NCBI GenBank assembly: GCA_025617375.2
Contig: JAMYGW020000003.1
Location: 2,356,001 to 2,420,000 of the forward strand
Length of the DNA stretch: 64,000 bases
Source of the DNA: Acarospora socialis
Lineage: Eukaryota; Ascomycota; Lecanoromycetes; Acarosporales; Acarosporaceae
Reading direction: 5' to 3'
Positions 52,371 through 62,266 of the stretch are shown here, one piece after another. The translations under genes were made by a program, and so were the position numbers. Within the stretch, counting starts at the first letter, position 1. Every line of letters starts with the position of its first letter. Under the pieces are notes generated by a model. That model saw only the letters and a program-made list of their open reading frames with translations. It searched no databases and had not been told where the DNA came from.

Positions 52371-52788
52371 CGCCAAGATTCACTGAATACGAGTACGTTG
52401 ATAGCTTCAAGGTACGAAGGTGTGAGCAAAAAATGTACAAGTTGTTATACCGTGGCCATCTCTCAGACAAGCTGATGATTTCTGCTAGAATGCGTCGGAC
52501 GACTGTGCATCGCACACCCTGCAGCTTTTCTGTTTAAGCAAGGAATGACAATATCTGGACGAGACCCAGTTACGACAGCTAATATTCAGAGCTGTTACGT
52601 TTACCAATATAAACTGAGGTCGGAGGCCCTCCGGTTATTAGATCAAGGATTCAGAGTGGCACACAATTTCCCTGATGGCCGTCGTACAATTAAGCCATGA
52701 CAATTGCAATAAACTTCTGTAATCTTGATATATGAACTCGAATTCTCCTCTGTGCCTCCTATGATCTTCTACTTCATGGCGCACAACG
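52371..52788. other. Gene-side flank: compartment edge and 3' region of the ABC transporter gene
   Basis: Normal composition begins here: CpG sites reappear from 52,371. The stretch holds no convincing gene and is the downstream (3'-UTR and terminator) side of the minus-strand transporter. A 13-bp palindrome, CGGAGGCCCTCCG, lies near 52,620-52,635. Confidence 0.6.
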
Positions 52789-54873
52789 TTAAGTCTTCTT
52801 CAAAACAAGCACCAACCACCCTAGAATCCTATACCCAGCAATAATCCCAATCATGATCCCGATCCACTCCCCTTCTAAACCTGTCCGATAATTGAAAGCC
52901 TCCAATATTGCTGTTCCTCTGATCTTCCCAACCGACGCCAGATCGCTCTGATACATACATTGGTACCCACTCTGGGGGGCGCCCGCACAATCGAATGTCC
53001 TGTCTTTGAATTCATTGACCATCATGCCCTGAAACACGTAGGCTTGATAATCAATGTAATGGAACACGTATTTCCAGAATACGTTGAGCGTGGTCATGGG
53101 AACCAAAAAGCCGTCGACGCACATCCAGAGACCGTTCGCAAACGCTGCCACGGCGAGGGCGACGACGAAAACAGGAAAGATGGAGCTCACCAGGACAATA
53201 AGGGATTCGGCCGCGACGAGATCAAGGAACAGCCAGAGAACCCAGATGAAAAACGCGTTGGCGTTTGGTCGGAAGTTACTGAGCCAGTACTCGACTAAGG
53301 AGAAGAGGACCGCGATGACGAACAAGTAAGGGAGACCGATGAGGAAGTTGGAAATGGTGAAGGCGAGGGGACCACAGAGGCCATTCGCGCGTTCTTTGAC
53401 GAAAGTAGCGCGGTCTTCGAGGAAGGCCGGCACGTAGGCGACGGCCATGAAAGACATGAACGCTGAGCCGAAGAATATAGCGTTGATGAAAGGTTGAATA
53501 TCGTTCTGGGTTGTCTGAAGGCGTAGAAAGACCGTCCCCATGAGGATAGCCAGGCCGAGGTACATGAATATGCGAATGCCATAGGCAACGACGTCACGGT
53601 AGGATTTGATCCACGAGCGGTGTAGGAGGACAAGAGGAACAACCCAGGCTCCCTGTTTGGGGGTCTCGGATCTGGAAATGTTCGATGGAACCTTCTCGGG
53701 ATCGCCGGCTTCAGACCTGCTCATCTCGATCTTTGCTTTGATCCCACGCGTCTCGTTCGAGTTGGCCCAAGCCTCGTGAAGGTGCTTCACACGGGTCTTT
53801 GAATCATCTCCCTCTCGGACGAAATCGGTGTTGACTAGATCAAGCAGGTACTCGGCAGGATTGATCTCGACTGGCATCGTGTAACCTAGGGCCCCCAGAT
53901 GGTCTCGAGCTCCCATGGGCGGTCCAAAATAACACGTTTTGCCTGAGGAGAGCAGGCAGAGCTTGTCAAACAACTTGAAAGTTGATGTCGACGGCTGGTG
54001 AATTGACGCAATAACAATCAACTGGTAAGCCGTCAGTTAAGGGACACGAGAAACGGCTCGGAGCAGTGGCTTCTTGGGAGCCTCACATTGTTCCTGATAC
54101 CAATATCCTTAATATAGTTGATGACTTCGTAGCTAAGGGCGGAGTCTAGTCCGCTTGTTGGCTCATCAAGAAACAGAATCTTGGGATCAGTGACCAGTCG
54201 GCTGGCAACACCAAGGCGTTTCTTTTGACCACCACTGAGACCCTTCTTGATGGGGGTCCCCACAATCGTGTCTGCCTGCGCAAGCATACCAAAGCTACCA
54301 AGGAGGTCGTCAACTCGTCTAAGACGGTCTTTCTTGGAGACAGAGCTGTGACAAGGTCAACTAAGAGCGAAGATTGCAATTAACAGGGACGTACCTGGGC
54401 AGTGCGAGTCGCGCAGCAAAATTCATCGTCTCGCGGACGGTCAGACTACCTATCAATGCATCCTCCTGCTCAACATAGGCGGAGAGATGCCTCAGTTTTT
54501 GCCAGTTGATTGCCTGCCCATTAGCGAGAATGTCACCATGAGTGGTAGCTCCAGCTGCGGCGGCCCTATGGGCGAGGGTATTAAGGAGAGTGGTCTTCCC
54601 CGAACCCGAAGGGCCCATAATAGCGATCATCTCGCCAGCCTCCACCAGTCCGTTTGCATCGGTAAGAATAGAAAGAGGAGATTTGGTGGCACGGTCTTTG
54701 ACGGTGACATTCATGGCTCTCCATCCGAAAGCATGAACAATGTCATTGGCCAGGTGGGCGCTGGGTATGGCGTTCGATTCGAGATCTTTGTCTTCTGCTT
54801 TGCCCTCGACAAGTTGCTCAGAGCAATCTGTTGTGGAGATTTGTCGAGTGTCGTTTGGATATTGATGATTCAT
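52789..54873 (-). CDS. ABCG-type half ABC transporter
   Basis: A predicted ATP-driven membrane exporter of the white/ABCG class, 656 aa from three exons: complement of 54,395-54,873, 54,087-54,345 and 52,789-54,021. Both introns are GT-AG (54,346-54,394 and 54,022-54,086), and the exon lengths keep frame. The nucleotide-binding domain comes first: Walker A GPSGSGKT (residues 87-94), Q-loop Q136, signature LSGGQ (196-200), Walker B ILFLDEP (216-222) and H-loop H254. About six hydrophobic segments follow in the C-terminal 300 residues, the reverse NBD-TMD order typical of ABCG proteins. The length fits a half transporter, which would work as a dimer. I chose the start at MNHQYPND; an in-frame ATG 11 codons upstream (54,906) is possible. 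It is divergent from the Zn2Cys6 gene. The substrate cannot be told from sequence. Confidence 0.93.
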
Positions 54874-55241
54874 GATGATCTTGTATAAAAAGGTAATGTA
54901 AAGCAAAAGGAGAGAGAAACAAAAACTCTGAAAGAGTGGGTCAAGAGAAGAGTGATTGCAAAGAGTTGTAGTATGAATATGCTCAAAAAATTCCCGGGAC
55001 CCTGTTATCTATTATAGGGTATAGACCCCGAGTCGGCGACCTTTGTGAGCAAATACGCGACAGCATCTCGCTGTAAGAACAAGTAAGCTCAATTCAGCCC
55101 GATAAGTGAACGGTAGCCCCTGGTCCCAGACCTGGAAAGCCCGAGAGAACCATCGCGACGCCGTTTGGAAGGCTTTGATATTGCTGAGTTAGCATCTACT
55201 AATATTGATGGGATGGGCGCCATGCTGACGTGAGCTGTTCG

Positions 55242-55270
55242 GTAGCAGCCCGTGGGAGCACGGCTGCTAC
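55242..55270. promoter_or_regulatory. Imperfect hairpin, 12-bp arms
   Basis: GTAGCAGC(C)CGTG pairs with CACGGCTGCTAC around a GGAG loop, with one bulged C. It lies in the divergent intergenic region. It could be a regulatory palindrome or part of a small mobile-element remnant. Confidence 0.5.
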
Positions 55271-55419
55271 GCTGATCCATGTTTTGAACGTCAAGCGTAG
55301 GTACCTAGTTGGGGCTGACCGCCGCACTAGATGTACTCATGAGATACGGTAAGCCGCCATGGGAGCACATTCGCGAGAGTCAAGAGAGTTTCTCATGGTT
55401 TTGGCTTTCCCCATTCGAA

Positions 55420-55452
55420 CTCGGGGACCAATTACGTAATGTGGTCCCCGAG
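55420..55452. promoter_or_regulatory. 33-bp palindrome with inverted CGG triplets
   Basis: Perfect 11-bp arms CTCGGGGACCA and TGGTCCCCGAG surround a centre that is itself palindromic (ATTACGTAAT). CGG triplets in inverted orientation (CGG...CCG) are the standard half-sites of Zn2Cys6 dimers, and a Zn2Cys6 gene starts about 290 bp to the right. The centre also resembles a bZIP site (TTACGTAA). A binding role is inference. Confidence 0.6.
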
Positions 55453-55742
55453 AGAGAAATCTCCGAGCCCTTTACCTCACGGCGTTTCCGTGGAGTGCCT
55501 CGTTGCAAGAACAAGTAAAGATAAGTGAGCCATTCGTTCTGACGCGGAATACGAAATCGAATGGTTGTATTGCAGATACAGCTCGTATGAAAAGAGCCAC
55601 TAATCAACGTCCAACGCGAAGCATCGCCCTCCAAATATGGATCATCTCAATCAGTAGAACGAAAATCGATAACTATATGATAGCCGATTTCGATTATCTA
55701 CAGTCCGATATATCTACTATATGAGGAGCTTTCGAAATACCT

Positions 55743-57728
55743 ATGGATCCAATACCACTGGCAGTTCAAAGACGGCCTCGCAACCAGCCACCAAATTCCC
55801 TCGCATGTATCGCATGCCGAGAGAAACATCTGAAATGCGATGCAAAGTTGCCTATGTGCAGAAGGTGTCAAGACAATGGCAGCGTATGTGTCTATAAACA
55901 ATCGAGGAGAGGCTTCAAACGGCGCAAGAACAACATATTTGGACTTGAAGATTACGACGACTCCAGCGGGAAGGAAGTCTCGTCGAGGGGAAGGTCTGCT
56001 ACGAGCCCTATCACAGCACCCTCCGTTGCAAGCCTCGATGATTCACCTTCGCTTGCCGTTGTGAACGCGAACTTTGACGTGGATGAGAAAGCCTTCGCGA
56101 CGGAGAACGATCGGGACCGGAACACTGCTACGCCTTACAGTATGGCCTCGGGAATCCTGCATCAAATAGGCATTCAACACCAATTAACATCGAGCATCGC
56201 AAAGCCATTCTTAACGAAAGATAGACAGGACGAAGAGCTCCCCCGAAGCTGTCAAACTGGTACTGTCGACCTGACGGCTGCGAAAGCTCCTGAGGCGCAG
56301 CGTGCTGGCGCCGAAGGTGAGACCAATACCTTGATTGACATTTACTATACGAAATTCAACGGAGGACATCCCTTCCTTATCCCTCGTTTTCTATACCGAT
56401 TGAAGCCTGCGCTCATCCCAACTCACCTAAAGGCAGTAATGCAATTCGCCGCAAGCCATTTCATGCCGGGGCTCGCTCCGGACAATCTGCGAAATGCAGC
56501 GGCGAACATTACCTCAGACAGGATTCCGAAAGACGGGCACAGAGTGCAAGGCCTAATGCTCTATGGCATATCTCTCTATGCCCGATTCGAGAAGGAGCCT
56601 GCGATTGCAGCAATCAATCAGGCCATCGACCTAGCCTTGGATCTTGGCATGAACTTTCACCGCTTCGCTCTAAATTATGGAATGGGAAATCCAATTGCTG
56701 AGGAAAGTTGGAGACGGACCTGGTGGGAACTGTACACGATGGACGGTATCCTAGCCACTCTCAGCAGCGCTCAGCATCCATTCAGACTCCAGAATGTTCA
56801 GACCGACATACCGCTACCGTGTGAGGAATCCGATTATGCACAATGCAGACCTATGCCTCCTCAACGAACGCAGGCCGACTTCCTCGAACGGGCTTTTGCC
56901 GCCGAGACATATGCTTACTCCTCCATGGCGTACAAAATCGAAGCCGTCAGGTTAGCGGGATGTGTCCTTAGCCTTGGAACAGATATTGTTACTTCAAGTG
57001 ATGCGCAGGTCGAGAGAGTTGATGTCGGTTTAGCGGATTTTGTTCTTTCACTGCCCCCCAACAAGCGCCACATCATTGAGCAGGACGGCAAAGTCGACGA
57101 AGTGCTGTTTTCAGCCCACAATATCATTAATTGCGCTTTAATCATGCTCCATCGACCGAGATCCAATCTTGTATACGTCCAGAACCACTATCCTACGCCC
57201 TGCACACGGCAGGAATTGGTTGGTACACCTATATCAACATACGAGATCCATACATCCAAGGCCATCAAAGCAGCGAATGCCATCTCAAACGCAATTACGA
57301 TACAGACACCACTAGCTTTGCACAGTCCATGCTTCGTCTGTGCTATCGTGCTGGCCGCCGTGGTTCACCTTCCGGCTTACTGCATGGAAGCCAGAGACAG
57401 AGACGGATCCAGTCCCACAAAAGAACGACTCCAGCTGTCTATCAGTGCCTTAAATTTTATAGGCGAGACATGGCCGATGGCCAAAGCGGTGCAAACGCAG
57501 ATTTCGCAGTTTGCGAGGGAAGTATTCTCGAGTCGTGCGGCAGCTACAGGGTCTTCGATAGCGGATACGCAACTCCAACAGATTGACATTGAGTCGATGA
57601 TGGACGATCAGACTTGGCTGGACGAGCTGTCCTTCCTTCAACCCACCGGAAACGCAATGATGCTTGGGAGTGCCTCAACTGAGCCGCTTTCTATGATGAC
57701 CCTAGGACCAGTCGGCAATACATTCTAG
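55743..57728 (+). CDS. Zn2Cys6 (fungal binuclear cluster) transcription factor
   Basis: A 661-aa regulator in one uninterrupted frame. The N-terminal DNA-binding cluster uses C22, C25, C32, C39, C42 and C49 (C-x2-C-x6-C-x6-C-x2-C-x6-C), followed by a basic linker (SRRGFKRRK). The middle region from about residue 200 (TKFNGGHPFLIPRFLYRL onward) fits the fungal-specific transcription factor domain, including the RRTWWELYTMD-type motif typical of it. The length is usual for the family. It is a nuclear DNA-binding protein by family; its inducer is unknown. The divergent layout with an ABCG transporter suggests control of that exporter. Introns are common in this family but none is needed here. 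The function class is near certain; the target is inferred. Confidence 0.95.
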   Translation: MDPIPLAVQRRPRNQPPNSLACIACREKHLKCDAKLPMCRRCQDNGSVCVYKQSRRGFKRRKNNIFGLEDYDDSSGKEVSSRGRSATSPITAPSVASLDDSPSLAVVNANFDVDEKAFATENDRDRNTATPYSMASGILHQIGIQHQLTSSIAKPFLTKDRQDEELPRSCQTGTVDLTAAKAPEAQRAGAEGETNTLIDIYYTKFNGGHPFLIPRFLYRLKPALIPTHLKAVMQFAASHFMPGLAPDNLRNAAANITSDRIPKDGHRVQGLMLYGISLYARFEKEPAIAAINQAIDLALDLGMNFHRFALNYGMGNPIAEESWRRTWWELYTMDGILATLSSAQHPFRLQNVQTDIPLPCEESDYAQCRPMPPQRTQADFLERAFAAETYAYSSMAYKIEAVRLAGCVLSLGTDIVTSSDAQVERVDVGLADFVLSLPPNKRHIIEQDGKVDEVLFSAHNIINCALIMLHRPRSNLVYVQNHYPTPCTRQELVGTPISTYEIHTSKAIKAANAISNAITIQTPLALHSPCFVCAIVLAAVVHLPAYCMEARDRDGSSPTKERLQLSISALNFIGETWPMAKAVQTQISQFAREVFSSRAAATGSSIADTQLQQIDIESMMDDQTWLDELSFLQPTGNAMMLGSASTEPLSMMTLGPVGNTF

Positions 57729-58214
57729 TACACAAAGCCATCAAACTGCATTTTCAATGCATTTTCAATGCATTGATTCTAACCCAGTATAAAAATAATA
57801 GCCGATCAACTGCAACTTCGATAGAAATGCTCACAGTACTATTAGTTTGCGCCGACACTGTTCTCACCGCTTACCGTATCATCAACTACCATGTACGAAA
57901 AACTCTACCACTTTACATAAATAGACGATTAAAGCATCGTGTCACACGAGAGTCTGGCTTAAAGGCAGTGTGTTTGCATACTGATGTTTCTCGGCCCCAT
58001 GACACAGCGGGATGATGAGCTTTCAAAGCGTCCTCGCCCGTCAAAAGATTCCTCTTACCTAATCAACCCTCCAGCGTAAAGGAGTAGGGTAGAACTGCGG
58101 AAAGTCCCGCTCTCGTCATTGTGTTCGTGACTTCGTAACCGCCTGGAGCTCTTTAAGGCGCCAGCCTTCAGACCCATCTCCACAGCGAGACTCAGCTCTA
58201 GGACTTTTCACATT
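57729..58214. other. Intergenic region between the regulator and the phosphoesterase
   Basis: 486 bp holding the 3' flank of the Zn2Cys6 gene and the promoter of the next. An 11-bp direct repeat, ATTTTCAATGC, occurs twice at 57,750-57,771. An 80-codon frame (57,773-58,015) has no recognisable features and is probably chance. Confidence 0.6.
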
Positions 58215-60079
58215 ATGATTGTGCGATTCACCTCTTGTATTTGTTTCCTTTTCGCCGCGGTGCGAGCTGCCCAGCCTTCGGCTCCATCACCTATACCTGC
58301 ACCTTTGCGCGAACTGATCTGGGGCCAGCTGAATTTCCTTCATACTACCGACACACATGGCTGGCATGTAGGCCATCTACAAGAGTTGGTTGCACTACAT
58401 CTATTATCTCGAGTAATATACTGATTTGAGGAAGACCATCATACAGTGCGGACTGGGGGGACTATATCTCTTTCGCCCAGCGCATGCGCGAGAGAGCGGA
58501 TGAGAAGGGAGTAGATCTCTTGCTCATCGACACAGGAGATAGAATAGAAGGCAACGGTCTTTATGATGCTTCGGAACCGAAAGGCAGATACACTCTGGAG
58601 ATCTTCAAGGAGCAGGAGATCGATGTGATATGCTCTGGAAATCATGAGCTGTACAAGAAGAATTCCTCAGGGACCGAGTATAACAAGACCGTCCCATACT
58701 TCCGAAGCACTTACTTGGCCTCAAATATTGATATTTTGGATCCCGCAACCGGTGAAAGGGTTCCTCTGGCCCCTCGGTACAGAAAGTTCACGACGAAAAA
58801 CCAAGGCGTCCGGGTTCTAGCTTTCGGCTTCCTGTATGACTTTACGGGCAACTATAACAACACCATTGTGCAGCCCGTAGAGCAAACAATTGAGGAAACC
58901 TGGTTTCAGGAGGCAATCCGTGACAGAGAGGTAGATCTCTTCCTGGTGACGGGCCATGTCGCCGTCCGCTCAAAAGAATACACCGCCATATTCAAGGCCA
59001 TCAGAGAGGTTCAGTGGGACACGCCGATCCAATTCTTTGGCGGACACACTCACATCAGAGACTATGCGAAATATGACTCAAAGTCGTATGCCTTGGAAAG
59101 CGGCCGTTACCTGGAGACGGTCGGCTTCATGTCTATCACCGGGATCGGAACTGGCAAAAAGCCCAACCGATTGACAATTTCGTCACCAACATTTGAGCGT
59201 AGATATATTGACAACAATCTCTTTTCCTTTCACCATCACTCTGGCTTGAACAGTACCACCTTCGCCACCGAACATGGCAAGAACGTCACCCGGATGATCG
59301 CTGTCGCGCGGGAGGACCTGAAGCTAGACACCGTGTTCGGATGTGCGCCGTCAGATCTATGGACCAACCGTGTCAAGTATCCGAATGAACAGAGCATATT
59401 CACGTGGTTAGAAACTGAAGTGGTTCCCGATATCACAAAAGACACAGCAACAACATCAAAGGCTAAATTGGTCATGATCAACACTGGTGCTATGCGGTTT
59501 GATATATTCAAAGGCGCCTTCACCCGTGACACAACGTTTATCGTATCTCCATTCACAAGCGGTTTCCGATCCATCAAGGATGTGCCATTCGACTCGGCAA
59601 GTAAGATACTTTCCATACTCAACAACCAGGGCCAGATCCTTGAGAAGGTCGCCCCAGAGTTGCAAGCGTGGAAGCTAGCACCACCAGAACAGATGGCGAT
59701 ACATAACGACATAATCACCAACAAGCACGAATATGATCAACACCATGATCAGACATTGCTCGGAAAACCTACCCTTACGCCTGGCTACACCACTAGAGAT
59801 GACGCTGGGGAGGATGGCGACGATACCTTGCATTCACCCATCTCCTTCTACCGTGTACCAAACTGCATCGAGTCCAAGGTAGATTTTCCGGAGTCTGGCA
59901 TGGAACCGGAGACGGTGGACTTCGTGTATCTGGAGTTCCTACAGCCCTGGGTTCTGATTGCGATGAAGTTCTTGGGTTTGCAGTATGGGATTGAGGATAC
60001 TAGGGCGTTCATGGAAGGGCACGATTTCACTACTCTGATTGCGGAATGGGTTGAGCGGAACTGGAAGGGCAATTGTTGA
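58215..60079 (+). CDS. Secreted/vacuolar calcineurin-like phosphoesterase (5'-nucleotidase family)
   Basis: A 604-aa metallophosphoesterase from two exons, 58,215-58,384 and 58,435-60,079. The 50-bp intron has GT-AG ends and a TACTGAT branch-like site, and splicing restores the family's continuous [14 protein letters not shown] stretch. The N-terminus is a clear signal peptide (hydrophobic to about residue 19). Metal-binding residues are all visible: D46 and H48 (DTHG), D92 (DTGDR), N126-H127 (GNHE), H231 (GHVAV), and H261 and H263 (GGHTH). The C-terminal half carries a 5'-nucleotidase-type NTGAMR motif. Size and motif layout resemble yeast YHR202W/SMN1, a vacuolar protein; the substrate is unknown. 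Several N-glycosylation sequons fit passage through the secretory route. Confidence 0.9.
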
Positions 60080-60730
60080 TATATCCATTCTGTGCATTTA
60101 GAGGCGTAAGGAGCTGGCAGGGATGCATACATTAGACAGATATGTCTAGGTGTACAGTGGTGTTTGGACGTTTAATCATCTGCAAGGTGTCCATCTGCAG
60201 AGCTCAGCGCATAGACATGAACAGGGTGTCTTTGCAGGACTGAGGTTCTTGTTCGCAAGAAGTCCTTAAAGGAATCCGTTCAGAGCGAATGAGTCTAACA
60301 CTGAGACTGCTTTGAAGCTCTCACCTGTAACTAACCAGGAGTATCAATTGCTTGGCTATAGTACTAAGTAGAGTCCAAGGTAGTACAGTTCAAGACACGG
60401 AATACAAATCACTACCGCTAGATTAGAAGATTGGACCGGCTGTGACAGTGCCCCTGACATGCGCATTTTTGAGGGGCTGCCCCTCGGCACGTTTGTTTGC
60501 AGGCATCCCGCATTCGCGTACCTTTGCTCAAGTCCCGAGCTGCAAAGTCAATGATCTAAACTTGATGACCTTTTACAGTAAGCCATTGTGACACAAATGT
60601 CCTACCTTCAACGTCCTCCTTTTACCATTTCTTCAACCGGTCTTACAACTCTTCACAACATCCAAAATCTGACACCTCACTTGTCCAAGACAACTCACCT
60701 CGAATCAACCGCGAATCACGAACGATCATC
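60080..60730. other. Intergenic region upstream of the Pro/Ser-rich gene
   Basis: 651 bp without a supportable gene. The last 110 bp before the next start are rich in C and T tracts, as is common in fungal promoters and 5' leaders. Confidence 0.6.
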
Positions 60731-61699
60731 ATGGCCATAAACTCCACGACCCTCGACTCCCCTCAACCTTCGCTCTCGCCTCCTTCTAAGTTCCAACTCC
60801 CTTCTCTCCCGCCCCTCACCATCTCCCTAACAGCCGGCACCGACATCCCTCCACCGCCACCCTCACCATCGCCGCCTCCTTCCCTCTCGCCCGCACGAGC
60901 ACCAACACCAACACCAGAGCCACAGCGCCAATCGCCCGCCGAACAAGCCCCAAACCCGCTCTTCTCGCACCCCACGACGCCATCCGACCTCATGCCCGGC
61001 GCCTTCCCACCCACACCCTCTCCTCTCCAAGAGCGCGACAGACCCCCCAACTTCCCCCACATCCAACCCACACCAACAACAACCAGCACGTCTTCCGGCA
61101 CGCACACGATCCCATCCCATACCCCATCCCCGTCTCCTCAAACGCCGACCTCGCCGGTCTCGCCGTCCAGCGCAACGAGTACCAACACGAAGCGCCCCAG
61201 CAGCGTCCGCCGCTTCCTGAGTCTCCGGAGTCTCAACATCGGCTACCTCAGCAACAAAGATAACAAAAACAACGGCAACAATACGTCGTCAAACTCGCCC
61301 AGTTCCCCTCTATCTGGCCCCTCACCGCTCTCGCAGCAATACCAATATCAACAACATCAAGCGCGGCCCGCCTCCCCGCTCAGCACCAGCATCTCCTCGT
61401 CGCCACGGCCGGGGCTGCGGAAGAAGAAGAGCGCGAGCTGGTTTCGGCGGAGGAGCTCGATGGGATTTGACGAGTTGGTGAGTGCGAGCGGGATGGGCGG
61501 GATGGACGGGAGTGGGGTTGAGGAGGTGGAGAATCGGAGGCCGGGGACGAATGCGAGTGGGGAGGAGATGGTAGGGGTTGTTGAGGGGTCATTGGAGAGG
61601 CCGAGAAGTCCGCCGCCGAGGTTGCCGGAGTTGGGGGGATTGGGTGTGAGTTTGGATATTGGGGGGTTGGGGGAGGGGATGTTTGCGAGGATTAGGTGA
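60731..61699 (+). CDS. Pro/Ser-rich, probably disordered protein
   Basis: A 322-aa intronless frame. Residues 1-150 are dominated by Pro, Ser and Thr with many SP and TP sites, so it is likely unstructured and heavily phosphorylated. Two basic patches look like the functional part: KRPSSVRRFLSLRSLN (154-169) and LRKKKSASWFRRRSS (229-243), both with RxxS-type kinase-site spacing. The C-terminal 80 residues are Gly/Glu-rich. There is no signal peptide or membrane segment. I do not recognise a named family; such proteins recur in Pezizomycotina as conserved hypotheticals. The third-position GC bias and an ATG after a C/T-rich leader support a real gene. Antisense frames of 60-160 codons here are by-products of the GC-rich composition. 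Confidence 0.75.
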   Translation: MAINSTTLDSPQPSLSPPSKFQLPSLPPLTISLTAGTDIPPPPPSPSPPPSLSPARAPTPTPEPQRQSPAEQAPNPLFSHPTTPSDLMPGAFPPTPSPLQERDRPPNFPHIQPTPTTTSTSSGTHTIPSHTPSPSPQTPTSPVSPSSATSTNTKRPSSVRRFLSLRSLNIGYLSNKDNKNNGNNTSSNSPSSPLSGPSPLSQQYQYQQHQARPASPLSTSISSSPRPGLRKKKSASWFRRRSSMGFDELVSASGMGGMDGSGVEEVENRRPGTNASGEEMVGVVEGSLERPRSPPPRLPELGGLGVSLDIGGLGEGMFARIR

Positions 61700-62266
61700 T
61701 GGGGGATTCGTGGGTACAGGGGACTGGAGGATGTCTGAGGATGTGGGGGCATTTCGGTGATTTTGAGAAAAACCTCGGCCATGGATCTGAAAAAGTTGGC
61801 TTGATTACTTGTGGGCGGTGCAGTATCTATAGTGGGTGTCTGACATGCCATCTCACGAAGCTAAAAGAAAGGCGACAGTCATAATTGGAAGACAGTGGAT
61901 ATATATAGTCTATGAAGCACCACTATCTCCGTATGGTGACAGCGTCAACGTTGACATCTCCGCACACTCGCAAAGGCGCCGCAAGAAGAAGTACCACCAT
62001 TGCACACCCTGATGGGTGTTTTTTTGAGTTAACTTCTCTCTACCCTCGGGATCTCGCACGCCCATAGTAGACTCGAGCTAATTATATGTACAATGGTGAG
62101 GAGACCATGTTCCTGCACTGATATAGCCTCTGTCACAATCTCTTGTCCGGTCACCCTTAGCTTCCTTCTCCCTTCTCGCTGCTATAAAAATCCTTATCGC
62201 TAGGGCATGCTCTTCAACCACATACACTTGAGTAAACTCCACTGTGAACAGTAACCGTCAAGCCCA
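61700..62266. other. Convergent intergenic region
   Basis: 567 bp between two converging genes, holding both 3' ends. I see no gene or repeat in it. A T-run after TGGGTG near 62,012-62,025 could aid 3'-end formation, but this is not assured. Confidence 0.55.

Larger units (their letters stand above)
54874..55742. promoter_or_regulatory. Shared divergent promoter region of the transporter and regulator
   Basis: 869 bp between the divergent start codons of the ABC transporter (minus) and the Zn2Cys6 factor (plus). I see no gene in it; the 60-85-codon frames here overlap each other on both strands. It contains the palindrome at 55,420-55,452 and the hairpin at 55,242-55,270. The motif AAGAACAAGTAA occurs twice (near 55,076 and 55,507). 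A shared control region would suit a regulator and its target exporter, but this is inference from layout. Confidence 0.6.

Noticed and set aside
52135-52515. A 126-codon minus-strand frame spanning the compartment boundary
   Set aside because: It mixes mutated AT-rich DNA with normal DNA and has no family resemblance; most likely chance.
60763-61851. Minus-strand frames of 60-164 codons over the Pro/Ser-rich gene
   Set aside because: They are low-complexity shadows of a GC-skewed coding strand, overlap each other, and have no recognisable motif.
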